Source: Shewanella pneumatophori
GTDB taxonomy: Bacteria > Pseudomonadota > Gammaproteobacteria > Enterobacterales > Shewanellaceae
Reading direction: 5' to 3'
Assembly: GCF_023283895.1 (NCBI RefSeq)
Contig: NZ_JAKILB010000004.1
Span: forward strand, 62,001-126,000
DNA: 64,000 bases
Part shown: positions 50,004 through 61,728 of the stretch, in pieces
Layout of the letters: every line of letters starts with the position of its first letter
How positions within the stretch are numbered: position 1 is the first letter of the stretch
The notes under the pieces: generated by a model
Databases searched by the model: none
Told to the model about the DNA's origin: nothing
The model's input: only the letters and a program-made list of their open reading frames with translations
Made by a program: the position numbers and the translations under genes

Positions 50004-50089
50004 GCGGATGTGGTGGAATTGGTAGACACGCCATCTTGAGGGGGTGGTGAGCTATGCTCGTGAGGGTTCAAGTCCCTCCATCCGCACCA
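50004..50089 (+). tRNA. leuU: tRNA-Leu (GAG)
   Basis: Full cloverleaf with long variable arm: acceptor GCGGATG / CATCCGC, D-loop GGAATTGGTAGACACG, anticodon stem CCATC/GGTGG with loop TTGAGGG (anticodon GAG), T-arm with GGTTCAAGTCC, discriminator A and encoded CCA. Sits between secG and the metY-nusA region as in E. coli. Confidence 0.97.
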
Positions 50090-50192
50090 AATCTTTGGTT
50101 TCGTTTATAACGAAATTGAGGATAATAAAGCGGCTATTGAGCCCTTTATTATTGCAAGTTGAGAGCTTTCTCAATATACTTGCACAAGTTGT

Positions 50193-50269
<77 letters not shown>

Positions 50270-50321
50270 GCTTCCCAGTAAAGAAATTTATTTCTATGCT
50301 GTTACAGGTTCTGGATATATC

Positions 50322-50345
50322 AACCTCGTCATTACGGGGTTTTTT
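50322..50345 (+). terminator. Terminator/attenuator between tRNA-fMet and rimP
   Basis: AACCTCG / CGGGGTT seven-pair stem (one G-T) with T run. A second weaker hairpin GGGC/GCCC plus T run lies at 50391-50410, just before rimP. Confidence 0.65.
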
Positions 50346-50428
50346 GTTATCTGGAACTTATAAAACGGTCACTTTTTGTGACGTGTACTGGGGCTATTAG
50401 GCCCTTTTTTGTTTTTCTGGGGGTTACC

Positions 50429-50884
50429 TTGGCTACATTAGAACGCAAACTGGTAGAGCTGCTAAAAGCGCCAGTTGAAGCATTAGGCCATCAGCTTTGG
50501 GGCTTGGAATATATCCAGGCGGGCAAACATTCTATCTTGCGTCTATATATAGACAACGAAAAAGGCGTCTTCATTGAAGACTGTGCCGAAACAAGCCGCC
50601 AAGTCAGTGCTGTTATGGATGTTGAAGATCCAATCTCAACTGAATACACATTAGAAGTTTCTTCTCCTGGTGTAGATAGACCGCTATTTACTGCTGAGCA
50701 GTATCAGGCTTACATCGGTGAGACTGTAAAAGTACAACTAACGATGCCTGTTGCAGGCAGTCGTAATTTAAAAGGCACCGTTACTGGCGTTGATGGGCAA
50801 ATGCTTAATCTGTCGGTAGATGGTAACGAACTTACCGTTGCTTTGGATAATATCCGTAAAGGCAACTTAATCGCTAAGTTTTGA
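50429..50884 (+). CDS. rimP: Ribosome maturation factor RimP
   Basis: 30S assembly factor, 151 residues from TTG 50429 ([20 protein letters not shown]), matching the N-terminus of E. coli RimP; upstream codons lie in the attenuator hairpin and are rejected. GGGGG at 50419-50423 is the ribosome site. Conserved segments are [22 protein letters not shown] and [16 protein letters not shown]. First protein gene of the rimP-nusA-infB operon. Confidence 0.95.
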   Translation: MATLERKLVELLKAPVEALGHQLWGLEYIQAGKHSILRLYIDNEKGVFIEDCAETSRQVSAVMDVEDPISTEYTLEVSSPGVDRPLFTAEQYQAYIGETVKVQLTMPVAGSRNLKGTVTGVDGQMLNLSVDGNELTVALDNIRKGNLIAKF

Positions 50885-50911
50885 TGAATTCAAGGTGAAC
50901 GAGGCAAGACA

Positions 50912-52411
50912 ATGAATAAAGAGATTCTGCTAGTCGCTGAGGCGGTTTCAAACGAGAAAGGTGTACCGCGCGAAAAGATTTTTGAAGCGCTGGAAATTGC
51001 ACTAGCTACAGCAACCAAGAAAAAGTACGAAGGTGATATCGAAGTTCGCGTTGCTATCGACCGCAAAACGGGTGCTTATGAAACTTTCCGTCGTTGGATG
51101 GTTGTTGAAGATCAAGGCGTTCCATTGGAAAACCCTTTCCGTGAAATTACGCTAGAAGCAGCAAAGTTTGACGATCCAGAAGTTGAGCTAGGCGGTTTCA
51201 TTGAAGATGAAATCGAATCAGTAGCATTCGACCGCATTACAACTCAAACAGCTAAGCAAGTCATCGTACAGAAAGTACGTGAAGCTGAGCGTGCTCAAAT
51301 TGTTGATCAGTTCCGCGATCGCGAAGGTGAGCTAATTGTTGGTGTTGTTAAGAAGAGCAACCGTGAAAGCGTAGTTGTTGATTTGGGCAACAACGCAGAC
51401 GGCGTACTGTACAAAGAAGATTTGATTTCACGTGAATCTTTCCGTCCAGGCGACCGCGTTCGTGCATTGCTTTACTCTGTGCGTCCTGAAGCTCGTGGCG
51501 CTCAGTTGTTCTTAACACGTACTAAGCCAGATATGCTTATCGAGCTATTCCGTGTTGAAGTACCTGAAATTCAAGACGAGATGATCGAAATCATGGGCGC
51601 TGCTCGTGATCCAGGTTCTCGCGCTAAGATTGCAGTTAAGTCTAACGACCGTCGTATCGATCCAATCGGTGCGTGTGTTGGTATGCGTGGCGCACGTGTT
51701 CAAGCCGTTTCTAACGAGCTTGGTGGTGAGCGTGTTGATATCGTGCTTTGGGATGATAATCCAGCTCAATACGTAATCAACTGTATGGCGCCAGCTGACG
51801 TTGCTTCTATCATCGTAGATGAAGATAACCACTCAATGGATATCGCTGTAGAAGCTGACAGCCTAGCGCAAGCAATTGGTCGTAACGGTCAAAACATTCG
51901 TCTAGCAACTCAACTATCTGGTTGGGAACTAAACGTAATGACAGTTGATGACATGAAAGCTAAGCATCAAGCTGAAAGTGCAAAAGTAGTTAACTTATTT
52001 ATCCAAGCATTAGATGTGGATGAAGAGTTCGCACAGCTGCTTTCTGACGAAGGTTTCACTTCTCTAGAGGAAGTGGCTTACGTACCAGAATCAGAACTAT
52101 TAGAAATTGATGGATTCGATGAAGATATCGTTGAGTCATTAAGAGAGCGTGCAAAAGCTGCAATCTCTACTCGTGCTCTTGCGACTGAAGAAGCGCTAGA
52201 TGGTGCTGAACCAAGTGAAGATCTTCTTGCATTAGAAGGTTTAGATAGACACCTGGCATTCGTAATGGCAAGCAAAGGCGTAATTACGCTTGAAGATTTG
52301 GCCGAACAAGGCATTGATGATCTGATCGAAATTGAAGAATTGACAGAAGAAAAAGCAGGTGAGCTTATTATGGCTGCCCGTAATATCTGTTGGTTTGGCG
52401 AAGAAGCATAA
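50912..52411 (+). CDS. nusA: Transcription termination/antitermination factor NusA
   Basis: 499 residues: RNA-polymerase-binding N-terminal domain (1-130), S1 domain (about 135-200), two KH domains (near 230-345, including [21 protein letters not shown] and [12 protein letters not shown]), and two C-terminal acidic repeats (about 360-420 and 435-495) that contact the polymerase alpha subunit. Full length and syntenic with rimP and infB. Confidence 0.98.
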   Translation: MNKEILLVAEAVSNEKGVPREKIFEALEIALATATKKKYEGDIEVRVAIDRKTGAYETFRRWMVVEDQGVPLENPFREITLEAAKFDDPEVELGGFIEDEIESVAFDRITTQTAKQVIVQKVREAERAQIVDQFRDREGELIVGVVKKSNRESVVVDLGNNADGVLYKEDLISRESFRPGDRVRALLYSVRPEARGAQLFLTRTKPDMLIELFRVEVPEIQDEMIEIMGAARDPGSRAKIAVKSNDRRIDPIGACVGMRGARVQAVSNELGGERVDIVLWDDNPAQYVINCMAPADVASIIVDEDNHSMDIAVEADSLAQAIGRNGQNIRLATQLSGWELNVMTVDDMKAKHQAESAKVVNLFIQALDVDEEFAQLLSDEGFTSLEEVAYVPESELLEIDGFDEDIVESLRERAKAAISTRALATEEALDGAEPSEDLLALEGLDRHLAFVMASKGVITLEDLAEQGIDDLIEIEELTEEKAGELIMAARNICWFGEEA

Positions 52412-52438
52412 GTCGATCAGCAGAGGGGAGTTTTAAAT

Positions 52439-55120
52439 ATGGCGGATACTACAGTAGAAAAACTAGCCACAGAAGTTGGGAAAAGCGCTGATCGTTTAGT
52501 TGAGCAGTTTTCTCAGGCTGGTATTAAGAAATCGGCAACAGATACGGTTTCTGAATCTGAAAAACAGCAGTTGCTTGATTTCCTTAAGAAGCAACACGGC
52601 GGCGATGCAGCCCCACAGAAAATGACATTACAACGCAAATCAGTTTCAACACTAAGTGTTGCTGGTAGCGGTGGGCAGTCAAAAGACGTTAAAGTAGAAG
52701 TTCGCAAAAAGCGCACTTTTGTTAAGCGTGATGAAGCAGCTGAAGCGGAACTAGCAGCAGCTAAAGCAGAAGAAGCGAAGGCTGCAGCAGAAGCTGAAGC
52801 AAAAGCAAAAGCTGAGGCAGAAGCAAAGGCGAAAGCTGAAGCAGAAGCTAAGGCAAAAGCTAAGGCAGAAGCCGAAGCTAAGGCAAAAGCAAAAGTGCAA
52901 AATGATAAACCAGCAGAAACTGCTGAAGATAAAGCAGCAAAAGCTGAAGAAGCTAAATTATTAGCAGCTCAAGAAGCAGCAGCAAAAGCAAAAGCAGACG
53001 AAGAAGCGGCAGCAGCAGCTGCAGAAGCTCGTCGTTTAGCTGAAGAAAACGAAAAGCGTTGGGCTGAAGAAGAAAAAGCACGTAAAGAAGCTGAAAAATC
53101 AGTTGATCACCATGTGACTACTTCTACAGAAGCGCGCGCTGCTGAAGATACTGCTGATGCAAATGCTGAAAAGCGTGGCCGTCGTCCACGTAAGCCAGCG
53201 GCTAAAGCGGGCAATGAAGCAAGCAATAGCCCAGCCGGTAAAGGCAAAGGTAAGCGCGGTGGTAAAGACAACCGTCGTGATAGCCGCAACTCACGCAACT
53301 CTCGTAACAATCGTAGCGTAGCGCCAGAGTCAATGGATCACGCATTCACTAAGCCTGCAGCAGTTGTTAAAGCTGATGTGAGCATTGGTGAAACAGTTTC
53401 TGTTGCTGAGCTTGCTTCTAAAATGTCTATTAAAGCTACTGAAATCATCAAGCAAATGATGAAGATGGGCTCTATGGTTACCATTAACCAAGTACTTGAC
53501 CAAGAAACTGCACAGCTTGTTGCAGAAGAAATGGGCCATAAAGTTGTACTGACTCGTGAAAACGAGCTAGAACATCAAGTACTTTCTGACCGTAACGGTG
53601 ACGTTAAAGTTGAGCCTCGTGCTCCTGTTGTTACCATCATGGGTCACGTTGACCACGGTAAGACATCACTACTTGATTATATTCGTCGTGCAAAAGTTGC
53701 ATCTGGCGAAGCCGGTGGTATTACACAGCACATTGGTGCATACCACGTTGAAACTGAAAACGGCATGATCACTTTCCTAGATACTCCTGGTCACGCAGCG
53801 TTTACTGCTATGCGTGCTCGTGGTGCTAAGGCGACTGATATCGTAATTCTAGTAGTTGCAGCAGATGACGGTGTTATGCCACAAACAATCGAAGCTATCC
53901 AACACGCTAAAGCGGGTGGTGTGCCTCTGATTGTTGCTGTAAACAAGATTGATAAACCAGAAGCTGATCCAGATCGCGTTAAGTCTGAGCTTTCTCAGCA
54001 TGGCGTAATGTCTGAAGATTGGGGCGGAAACAACATGTTTGTTCACGTTTCAGCTAAAGACGGTACTGGTATCGACGAATTACTAGAAGGTATTCTTCTA
54101 GAAGCTGAAGTTCTTGAGCTTCAAGCGGTTCGTGAAGGTATGGCTGCTGGTGTTGTGGTTGAATCTAAGCTTGATAAAGGCCGTGGTCCAGTTGCTACAG
54201 TTCTTGTACAAGAAGGTACACTTAAGCAAGGTGATATCGTTCTATGTGGTCTTGAGTACGGTAAAGTTCGTGCGATGAAAGACGAGAATGGTAAATCAAT
54301 CACTGAAGCGGGTCCATCTATTCCAGTTGAGATCTTAGGTCTATCTGGTGTGCCATCTGCGGGTGATGAAGCGACAGTTGTACGCGATGAGCGTAAGGCT
54401 CGTGAAGTTGCACTTTACCGTCAAGGTAAGTTCCGCGATGTTAAACTTGCACGTCAGCAAAAGTCTAAGCTTGAAAACATGTTCGCCAACATGGTTGAAG
54501 GTGAAGTTCAAGAGCTTAACCTAGTACTTAAAGCAGACGTTCAAGGTTCACTTGAAGCGATTGCTGACTCACTAGATAAGCTATCTACAGACGAAGTTAA
54601 AGTTAACATCATCGCTCGCGGTGTGGGTGGCTTAACTGAAACTGATGCAACACTAGCTGCGGCATCTAACGCTATCATGGTTGGCTTTAACGTTCGTGCT
54701 GATGCACAGGCACGTAAAGTTGTCGATAGTGAAAGCGTTGACCTACGTTACTACAGCATCATTTATCAATTAATTGATGAAGTTCGTGACGCAATGGGTG
54801 GTATGCTTGCACCAGAATTCAGACAAGAGATTATTGGTCTTGCTGAAGTTCGTGACGTGTTCAAGTCGCCTAAGATCGGTGCAATTGCTGGTTGTATGGT
54901 TACTGAAGGTACCATCAAGCGTAGCGCTCCAATTCGCGTACTACGTGACAACGTTGTTATCTACGAAGGTGAACTAGAATCACTTCGTCGCTTTAAAGAT
55001 GACGTTAACGATGTTCGTAACGGCATGGAATGTGGTATCGGTGTGAAGAACTATAATGACGTCAGAGTTGGCGATCAGATTGAAGTCTTCGAAACTGTAG
55101 AAATTGCACGTACCTTGTAA
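52439..55120 (+). CDS. infB: Translation initiation factor IF-2
   Basis: GTPase that brings fMet-tRNA to the ribosome, 893 residues. A small N-terminal IF2 domain (1-50) is followed by a long Ala/Lys/Glu low-complexity helix (about 95-220, repeating KAKAEAEA blocks), a basic Arg/Asn-rich stretch and a second IF2N domain near 315. The G domain carries GHVDHGKTS near 402, DTPGHAAF near 448 and NKID near 502. Domains II, III and C2 follow. The Lys/Ala repeats at 52790-53050 are prone to length change. Strong cluster synteny. Confidence 0.99.
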   Translation: MADTTVEKLATEVGKSADRLVEQFSQAGIKKSATDTVSESEKQQLLDFLKKQHGGDAAPQKMTLQRKSVSTLSVAGSGGQSKDVKVEVRKKRTFVKRDEAAEAELAAAKAEEAKAAAEAEAKAKAEAEAKAKAEAEAKAKAKAEAEAKAKAKVQNDKPAETAEDKAAKAEEAKLLAAQEAAAKAKADEEAAAAAAEARRLAEENEKRWAEEEKARKEAEKSVDHHVTTSTEARAAEDTADANAEKRGRRPRKPAAKAGNEASNSPAGKGKGKRGGKDNRRDSRNSRNSRNNRSVAPESMDHAFTKPAAVVKADVSIGETVSVAELASKMSIKATEIIKQMMKMGSMVTINQVLDQETAQLVAEEMGHKVVLTRENELEHQVLSDRNGDVKVEPRAPVVTIMGHVDHGKTSLLDYIRRAKVASGEAGGITQHIGAYHVETENGMITFLDTPGHAAFTAMRARGAKATDIVILVVAADDGVMPQTIEAIQHAKAGGVPLIVAVNKIDKPEADPDRVKSELSQHGVMSEDWGGNNMFVHVSAKDGTGIDELLEGILLEAEVLELQAVREGMAAGVVVESKLDKGRGPVATVLVQEGTLKQGDIVLCGLEYGKVRAMKDENGKSITEAGPSIPVEILGLSGVPSAGDEATVVRDERKAREVALYRQGKFRDVKLARQQKSKLENMFANMVEGEVQELNLVLKADVQGSLEAIADSLDKLSTDEVKVNIIARGVGGLTETDATLAAASNAIMVGFNVRADAQARKVVDSESVDLRYYSIIYQLIDEVRDAMGGMLAPEFRQEIIGLAEVRDVFKSPKIGAIAGCMVTEGTIKRSAPIRVLRDNVVIYEGELESLRRFKDDVNDVRNGMECGIGVKNYNDVRVGDQIEVFETVEIARTL

Positions 55121-55137
55121 TTTATCAAGTTAGTTAT

Positions 55138-55159
55138 AAGGGCGGCGTTAGCCGCCCTT
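55138..55159 (+). terminator. Hairpin between infB and rbfA
   Basis: AAGGGCGGC-GTTA-GCCGCCCTT stem; only scattered T downstream, so likely partial termination or processing site. Confidence 0.55.
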
Positions 55160-55180
55160 AATATTTATGGCAAATATATT

Positions 55181-55609
55181 ATGGCAAAAGAATTTAGTCG
55201 TACACGCCGTATCGCACAGCAGCTACAACAAGAGTTAGCGGTTGTTCTTCAGCGTGACATGAAAGACCCACGTATCGGTTTTGTCACTGTTAATGACGTA
55301 GATGTATCTCGTGACCTTAACTATGCAAAAGTTTACGTTACCTTCTTTGAAGAAGACGTAGAACTAGTGCAACAGAAGGTTGAAGCGTTAGATGCTGCGG
55401 CGGGTTACATTCGCTCATTAGTTGCAGGTCGCATGAAACTGCGTGTAATGCCTGAACTACGCTTTATCTACGATAGCTCGCTTGTTGAAGGTATGCGCAT
55501 GTCTAACCTAGTTAGCCGCGTTATCAGTAATGATGAAGCGAAACAGAAGCAGCACGGTATTGCACCTGATTCTGCGCAGGATGAATCTAAGGAAGAGGGC
55601 GATAAGTAA
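55181..55609 (+). CDS. rbfA: Ribosome-binding factor A
   Basis: 30S maturation factor with a single KH-like fold, 142 residues. Characteristic N-terminus ([33 protein letters not shown]) and [17 protein letters not shown] near 100. The Lys/Glu/Gln tail is typical. Its TAA overlaps the truB ATG by one base. Confidence 0.97.
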   Translation: MAKEFSRTRRIAQQLQQELAVVLQRDMKDPRIGFVTVNDVDVSRDLNYAKVYVTFFEEDVELVQQKVEALDAAAGYIRSLVAGRMKLRVMPELRFIYDSSLVEGMRMSNLVSRVISNDEAKQKQHGIAPDSAQDESKEEGDK

Positions 55610-56559
55610 TGGCACGTCGTTCTCGCGGCCGTTTTATCGACGGTATTGTACTGTTAGATAAAGACACTGGCATGAGCTCAAATTTCGCATTACAAAGAGT
55701 TAAGCGCTTTTTTAATGCGAATAAAGCAGGCCATACCGGTGCTTTGGATCCGCTAGCTACGGGCATGTTACCTATTTGTCTTGGTGAAGCGACTAAGTTT
55801 TCGCAGCATTTACTTGACGCTGATAAGCGTTATTTAGTAACTGCAAAATTAGGTCAACGCACAGATACAAGCGATTCAGACGGTGAGATTGTTCAAACGA
55901 GAGAAATTAATTTCACTCAAGAGCAGCTAGAAACAGCTTTAGAGCACTTTCGTGGTGAAACCATGCAAGTACCTTCAATGTTTTCAGCGTTAAAATATCA
56001 AGGTCAGCCTTTATATAAATATGCGCGCGAAGGTATTGAAGTGCCTCGTGAAGCTCGCCCAATCAATGTATTTGAACTTAACTTTATCAGTCTAGAAGGT
56101 GATGAGTTAACGCTAGATATCCATTGTTCAAAGGGCACTTACATTCGCACTATCACTGATGATTTGGGGGAGATGTTAGGCTGTGGCGCACATGTGATTA
56201 TGTTACGCCGTACTCAAGTTGCTGGTTACCCATACGATAAGATGGTGTCGCTTCAACAACTTGAAGAGCTAGTAGCGAAAGCGGAAGCTGAATCACTGTC
56301 TTTATCTGACGTACTCGACCCACTGTTGTTGCCTATGGATACTGCTGTTAGTGGCTTTAAAGAGGTGAATGTCTCAGAAGAGCTAGCAACATATCTTATG
56401 AACGGTAACCCAGTGCAAGTGTCAAATTTACCTGTTGATGAACTCGTACGGATCACTATTGGTGAGTCGCGACAGTTTGTTGGCATTGGCCAGATGAATG
56501 ATGATGGCCAACTCGCACCTAAGCGCCTTATTGTTGTAAGAGACACCCAAGAGAAATAG
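55609..56559 (+). CDS. truB: tRNA pseudouridine-55 synthase
   Basis: Makes pseudouridine 55 in the T loop of tRNAs, 316 residues. Catalytic Asp lies in [19 protein letters not shown] near residue 48. Further family motifs are [23 protein letters not shown] and [12 protein letters not shown]-terminal PUA-like region is present. Translationally coupled to rbfA. Confidence 0.97.
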   Translation: MARRSRGRFIDGIVLLDKDTGMSSNFALQRVKRFFNANKAGHTGALDPLATGMLPICLGEATKFSQHLLDADKRYLVTAKLGQRTDTSDSDGEIVQTREINFTQEQLETALEHFRGETMQVPSMFSALKYQGQPLYKYAREGIEVPREARPINVFELNFISLEGDELTLDIHCSKGTYIRTITDDLGEMLGCGAHVIMLRRTQVAGYPYDKMVSLQQLEELVAKAEAESLSLSDVLDPLLLPMDTAVSGFKEVNVSEELATYLMNGNPVQVSNLPVDELVRITIGESRQFVGIGQMNDDGQLAPKRLIVVRDTQEK

Positions 56560-56677
56560 TTGGTTTATTCTGACATTGATCTTGCTACCTAAAAGGTAAA
56601 TAGGTAGAATGGCGCGCCCCTTTGGCTGAGTTAGTGATCGGCTAAAGATTTTTTAATGTAATATTTTGGAGATAGAA

Positions 56678-56947
56678 ATGTCACTAAGTGTTGAAGCTAA
56701 AGCTCAAATCCTAGCTGAATTTGGTCGTGGTGAGAACGATACTGGTTCTACTGAAGTTCAAGTTGCTCTGCTAACTGCGCAGATCAACCACCTACAAGGT
56801 CACTTCAAAGAGCACATCCACGATCACCACTCACGTCGTGGTCTACTACGTATGGTTAACACACGTCGTAAGCTTCTTGCATACCTTAAGCGTACTGAAG
56901 TTGTTCGCTACCAAGAGCTAATCAAGAAGTTAGGTCTACGTCGTTAA
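56678..56947 (+). CDS. rpsO: 30S ribosomal protein S15
   Basis: 89 residues from ATG 56678 ([19 protein letters not shown]) with TTGGAGA upstream. The longer frame starting at the TTG inside that ribosome site is rejected. Typical S15 text: [38 protein letters not shown]. In E. coli the product represses its own translation. Followed by a strong terminator; pnp lies 2.5 kb further on. Confidence 0.98.
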   Translation: MSLSVEAKAQILAEFGRGENDTGSTEVQVALLTAQINHLQGHFKEHIHDHHSRRGLLRMVNTRRKLLAYLKRTEVVRYQELIKKLGLRR

Positions 56948-56966
56948 TTTTAACGTCAGATCTATT

Positions 56967-56992
56967 AAAAGGAGGCTTAGCCTCCTTTTTTT
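56967..56992 (+). terminator. Terminator after rpsO
   Basis: AAAAGGAGGCT / AGCCTCCTTTT stem followed by T run. Confidence 0.9.
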
Positions 56993-56999
56993 GTGCCTA

Positions 57000-57209
57000 A
57001 AATTTATGTTTCTTAGAAACGTGCACCTGAGCATTTTCGCTTAGGGATAGTTTAATAATTTGCCCGCAAGATTAACAATCTAGGATTGTTTGTTGTCGAG
57101 GAGAGAGGCTGACAAAGCTGTTCTTAAAGAAATATAGTTTAACGTTGTTGAGTTTCATAGCGACTAGCCTAAATCAAAAACTTGTAAATACCCTTACCAT
57201 GCTTCGACA
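57000..57209. other. Gap between rpsO terminator and the GGDEF-EAL gene
   Basis: AT-rich; no feature or clear terminator for the minus-strand gene recognised. Confidence 0.35.
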
Positions 57210-59249
57210 TTAAAACTTGTTCGCTGTAGCTTGATTTGCCACAAAGTACTTTTCTTCAAACTCTTCAATCGATAATGGTTTGCTGAAGTAAAAGCCTTGA
57301 CCAATTTGGCAATCTTTTTCTTGCAACCACTGCAACTGCTCTTGGTTTTCAATACCTTCAGCGACAATGTTCAAATTCAGTTGTTTGCCTAACATCAAAA
57401 TAGTTGAAGCTATTGCACTTTCATCGGGAAGATCTGAAACAAAACAGCGATCAATTTTCATCGTGGTAATAGGTAAGCGGCGTAAATAAGATAGTGACGA
57501 ATAGCCGGTACCAAAGTCATCTACAGCGATGCCAAAGCCGGCTGATTTTAGCTGCTGTAGCTTCAAAATTGCTGACTCAATATCATCCATAAGCGAAGTT
57601 TCAGTGATTTCGATTTCCAAAAGCTCAGGTGCAACTTGGTAGCGTAGTGATGCTTGCTTAATATCAGGTACTAAACTTGCGTCTTGAAATTGCTGTGTGG
57701 ATACATTGATAGCTATTGGCACTGCAACGTTATAGCGGGTTTTCCAGTCTTTAATAGTTTTACAGCTCTGCTCTATCACCCAACGCCCCATCGGAATGAT
57801 GATGCCGGTGTCTTCAGCTACCGGAATAAAGGAAACCGGACTAATTAAGCGGCCATCTTTTTGCCAGCGAATAAGCGCTTCACAGCCAATTAGTTCGCCG
57901 CTGTGAATATCGAGTTTGGGTTGAAAGAACAGTATAAACTCATCATTAATCAGTGCGTCATGTAACGATGCTTCTGTTCTTAATCTTACCGCGGCGCGCT
58001 CTGTCATCTGCGGTTTGAAAAACGCCCACTGGTTTGAACCAGCTGCTTTGGCGCTATACATGGCGATGTCAGCGTGGCGGATCAAATCTTCTGCTCGTAA
58101 GCCATCGTCTGGATAAATAGCGATACCTACAGAGGCTGCCGGGTGTACTGTATGCTCATTTAGTTGCATAGGTGCATTGAGTTGCAACAATAGCTTATCT
58201 ACAAACTCCGCCGCTACAGTTGGTGCTTCTAAGCCATCAGCTAATACTACAAATTCGTCACCACCTAATCTCGCAACGGTGCCGACTTGCCCGGTACTTA
58301 ATTCAAGGGTGCGAGCGACCCGAATTAGAAATTGATCGCCAATTTCATGGCCTAATGAATCGTTAACATTTTTAAAGCGGTCTAGATCAATAAATAATAA
58401 TACGAATTGGCTTTGATGTTGTTTTGCACGAGTAATAGTGACTGCAATTGTTTCTAATAATAGCGCGCGATTAGGTAACCCGGTTAAAGGATCTCTGGTT
58501 GCCATTTTACGGAGCTTATTTTGGGTGTTATCAAACTGAACCAGAATTTGGTTTAGTTTGGATGTAACAAGTCCAAGCTCATCATCATTATGTGACTCAT
58601 CAACGGGTAATCTATTTTTGGCGGGAAACTCGGTATCTATATCGTCGATTGCCGCACTTATACGAGCAATTGGCTGAGTTAGAAAACGATGAAAAATCAC
58701 TGAAAGCACTAAGGTGAGTAAAAACGCGCGGGTAAGCGTTGCCCATAGACTGAATCGCAATGTTGAAAGCAGGGAGTTTGTTAGCCCTTGTGTATCATAT
58801 GAAATAATCAAGGTGCCAATGCGCTCTTCATTACCATTATTATCTAGGTAAAAGGGGCGGTATAAGGCGCGTGATATTTGCTTTAAATCACCAAATAATT
58901 TGCTACTAATACGTTGAAATAGCTGCGGCTGTATGACAGATGCGCCGTTGTTAACTGACACGAAAGGGCTTTCATCTTCAAGCTCTAAAATCGCAGCATT
59001 AACATGTTCAACTTTTAATACGCCTTGAATCGTTTGGGTAGCAAGCACATCGTCTAGTGCCCAAATTGCATTAGTCGCTGGTTGGTCTACCGAATCTAAC
59101 AGCTCGTGTTGGTTAACTTTTAATTCCTGCCTAGCATCAAGAACAAGTAGTGAAATCTCAACAATAAAGACAGCCACAGCAAAAAATAACGTTGCCGAGA
59201 CCACCAAAATAGTCTGTTTCCACGTGAGGGATTTGAAACTCTCCTTCAT
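57210..59249 (-). CDS. Membrane-bound GGDEF-EAL cyclic-di-GMP enzyme
   Basis: 679 residues. Two transmembrane helices (about 13-34 and 163-187) enclose a periplasmic sensor region of about 130 residues, then a HAMP-like segment (FLTQPIARISAAIDDID), a GGDEF domain with intact ARLGGDEFVVL near 328, and an EAL domain with intact CEALIRW near 456, DDFGTGYSSLSYL near 583 and AEGIE near 635. Both synthesis and breakdown motifs look complete, so activity direction is open. It sits on the opposite strand between rpsO and pnp, which are usually adjacent, and so looks inserted. Confidence 0.94.
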   Translation of the reverse strand: MKESFKSLTWKQTILVVSATLFFAVAVFIVEISLLVLDARQELKVNQHELLDSVDQPATNAIWALDDVLATQTIQGVLKVEHVNAAILELEDESPFVSVNNGASVIQPQLFQRISSKLFGDLKQISRALYRPFYLDNNGNEERIGTLIISYDTQGLTNSLLSTLRFSLWATLTRAFLLTLVLSVIFHRFLTQPIARISAAIDDIDTEFPAKNRLPVDESHNDDELGLVTSKLNQILVQFDNTQNKLRKMATRDPLTGLPNRALLLETIAVTITRAKQHQSQFVLLFIDLDRFKNVNDSLGHEIGDQFLIRVARTLELSTGQVGTVARLGGDEFVVLADGLEAPTVAAEFVDKLLLQLNAPMQLNEHTVHPAASVGIAIYPDDGLRAEDLIRHADIAMYSAKAAGSNQWAFFKPQMTERAAVRLRTEASLHDALINDEFILFFQPKLDIHSGELIGCEALIRWQKDGRLISPVSFIPVAEDTGIIIPMGRWVIEQSCKTIKDWKTRYNVAVPIAINVSTQQFQDASLVPDIKQASLRYQVAPELLEIEITETSLMDDIESAILKLQQLKSAGFGIAVDDFGTGYSSLSYLRRLPITTMKIDRCFVSDLPDESAIASTILMLGKQLNLNIVAEGIENQEQLQWLQEKDCQIGQGFYFSKPLSIEEFEEKYFVANQATANKF

Positions 59250-59450
59250 CGAACCTTGTCCTTTATATCAATAGCTTAAGCAGAGTGTTGACAACACGAT
59301 TTGCTTTCAATTTGAATGCTTATAGGCTGATTGAACCACTTTAGAGAAAAGATTCCTCTTTGTCATCAATCAATCTCTTTAACTATTGAATAAACTTGCA
59401 GTATACTTACGCGCGTAATTAAGGTAATTAAATATTAAGGAATGGTTCAC

Positions 59451-61556
59451 GTGAATCCAATCGTAAAGAGTTTTGAATATGGTCAGCACACAGTCACATT
59501 AGAGACTGGGGTTATTGCACGTCAAGCAGACGCAGCTGTTTTGGCAAGTATGGGTGATACAACAGTTTTAGTTACTGTTGTTGGCAAGAAGTTTGAAGAG
59601 CCAGGCCGTGACTTTTTCCCACTAACCGTTAATTACCAGGAAAAAACATACGCAGCAGGTAAGATCCCTGGTGGTTTCTTTAAGCGCGAAGGTCGTCCAT
59701 CTGAAGGCGAAACATTAACTGCACGTCTAATTGACCGTCCAATCCGTCCATTATTCCCGAACGGTTTCAAAAACGAAGTTCAGGTTATCATTACTGTTGT
59801 TTCAGTTGATCCAGAAATCAGCCCAGAAGTTATCTCTATGATTGGTACTTCTGCTGCACTATCTATCTCTGGTATTCCATTCAATGGTCCACTAGGTTCA
59901 GCACGTGTTGGTTATGTGAATGGCGAGTACATTCTTAACCCTACCGTTTCTCAACTAGTTGATAGCCAACTTGAACTATCTGTTGCTGGTACTGAAAGCG
60001 CAGTACTTATGGTTGAGTCAGAAGCAAACGCACTACCTGAAGAAGTGATGTTAGGTGCGGTTGTTTATGGTCATGAGCAACAGCAAGTTGTTATTGAAGC
60101 AATCAAAGAGCTAAAAGCTGAAGTTAACAAGCCAGAGTGGGAATGGACTGCACCAGTTCAAGACCAAGATCTTGTTGCTAAGATCAAAGATTTAGCTGAA
60201 GCAGGTCTAACTGAAGCATACCAAATTGAAGTTAAGCAAGATCGCTACGCGCAAGTTGGTGTTGTTAAAGCGGCTGCTAAAGATGCACTACTAGCTGAAA
60301 ATGCAGATGCAGATCTACGTGAAATCGATGGTCTTCTAGGCAGTCTAGAAAAGAAAGTGGTTCGTAGCCGTATTATTGCTGGTAACCCGCGTATCGATGG
60401 TCGTGAGCCTGATATGGTTCGTGCACTAAACGTTATGGCAGGTGTTTTACCGCGTACACACGGTAGTTCACTATTCACTCGTGGTGAAACTCAGGCACTA
60501 GTAACTTGTACCCTAGGTACTGAGCGTGACGCACAGAAGATTGATAGCATCATGGGCGAGCAAACTAGCCGCTTTATGCTGCACTACAACTTCCCTCCAT
60601 ACTCAGTTGGTGAAACTGGCATGGTTGGTTCACCTAAGCGTCGTGAAATCGGTCACGGTAAACTAGCATGGCGTGGTATTAACGCTGTTATGCCTACAGC
60701 TGAAGAATTCCCATACAGCGTGCGTGTTGTATCTGAAATCACTGAATCTAACGGTTCAAGCTCTATGGCGTCAGTTTGTGGTACTTCTCTAGCGCTAATG
60801 GATGCTGGTGTACCAATCAAGACTTCTGTTGCTGGTATTGCAATGGGTCTAGTTAAAGAAGGCGACGATTTTGTTGTTCTTTCTGACATTCTAGGGGATG
60901 AAGATCACTTAGGTGACATGGACTTTAAAGTTGCTGGTACTCGCGATGGTATTACTGCTCTGCAGATGGATATCAAGATCGAAGGTATCACTAAAGAGAT
61001 CATGCAGATTGCTCTACAGCAAGCATATGGCGCACGTGTTCATATCCTAAACGTAATGGACCAAGCTATCTCTGGTCACCGTGAAGATATCTCTGACCAC
61101 GCTCCGCGTATCACAACTATCAAGATCAACCCAGAGAAGATCCGTGATGTTATTGGTAAAGGTGGTGCAACGATTCGTGCACTTACTGAAGAAACCGGTA
61201 CTACGATTGAACTTGATGATGACGGTACCGTGAAGATTGCATCTTCAAATGGCGATGCAACTAAAGAAGCTATCCGTCGTATCGAAGAGATCACTGCAGA
61301 AGTTGAAGTCGGTACAGTTTACAACGGTAAAGTTGTACGTATCGTAGACTTCGGTGCATTCGTAACGATTCTTCCTGGTAAAGATGGTCTAGTACATATT
61401 TCTCAAATCGCTGAAGAGCGTGTTGCGAACGTGTCAGACTACCTAGAAGTGGGTCAAGAAGTTAAAGTTAAAGTGATGGAAGTTGACCGCCAAGGCCGTG
61501 TACGTCTTTCTATGAAAGAAGCTGCACCAAAAGCTGAAGCGCCAGCTGCTGAATAA
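59451..61556 (+). CDS. pnp: Polyribonucleotide nucleotidyltransferase (PNPase)
   Basis: 3'-5' phosphorolytic exoribonuclease and degradosome component, 701 residues. Start placed at GTG 59451 ([16 protein letters not shown]. coli MLNPIVRKFQYGQHTV), nine bases after AAGGA; an in-frame ATG at 59442 abuts that ribosome site directly. Two RNase PH domains (1-140 and about 315-545, with [16 protein letters not shown] text [15 protein letters not shown]), a KH domain ([18 protein letters not shown] near 565) and an S1 domain ([18 protein letters not shown] near 620). Confidence 0.97.
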   Translation: MNPIVKSFEYGQHTVTLETGVIARQADAAVLASMGDTTVLVTVVGKKFEEPGRDFFPLTVNYQEKTYAAGKIPGGFFKREGRPSEGETLTARLIDRPIRPLFPNGFKNEVQVIITVVSVDPEISPEVISMIGTSAALSISGIPFNGPLGSARVGYVNGEYILNPTVSQLVDSQLELSVAGTESAVLMVESEANALPEEVMLGAVVYGHEQQQVVIEAIKELKAEVNKPEWEWTAPVQDQDLVAKIKDLAEAGLTEAYQIEVKQDRYAQVGVVKAAAKDALLAENADADLREIDGLLGSLEKKVVRSRIIAGNPRIDGREPDMVRALNVMAGVLPRTHGSSLFTRGETQALVTCTLGTERDAQKIDSIMGEQTSRFMLHYNFPPYSVGETGMVGSPKRREIGHGKLAWRGINAVMPTAEEFPYSVRVVSEITESNGSSSMASVCGTSLALMDAGVPIKTSVAGIAMGLVKEGDDFVVLSDILGDEDHLGDMDFKVAGTRDGITALQMDIKIEGITKEIMQIALQQAYGARVHILNVMDQAISGHREDISDHAPRITTIKINPEKIRDVIGKGGATIRALTEETGTTIELDDDGTVKIASSNGDATKEAIRRIEEITAEVEVGTVYNGKVVRIVDFGAFVTILPGKDGLVHISQIAEERVANVSDYLEVGQEVKVKVMEVDRQGRVRLSMKEAAPKAEAPAAE

Positions 61557-61576
61557 GCACTAGCACTTTTGAATCT

Positions 61577-61602
61577 AAAGGAGGCCAATGGCCTCCTTTT
61601 TT
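61577..61602 (+). terminator. Terminator after pnp
   Basis: AAAGGAGGCCA / TGGCCTCCTTT stem with T tail. Confidence 0.9.
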
Positions 61603-61728
61603 ATGGCTAAAATAAAGTGTTGTGGTGAAATAATCAGCAAGAATTGGATTATTTTCAATTCCTTGATAGCAGTCGTGATTAGGGGTTGCTATGATTGGAG
61701 CTATTGGTGAACTCAAAAGGTCAAATGG

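Noticed and set aside
52790..53050. Lys/Ala/Glu repeats as a novel repeat element
   Set aside because: It is the normal low-complexity helix of IF-2 N-terminal region.
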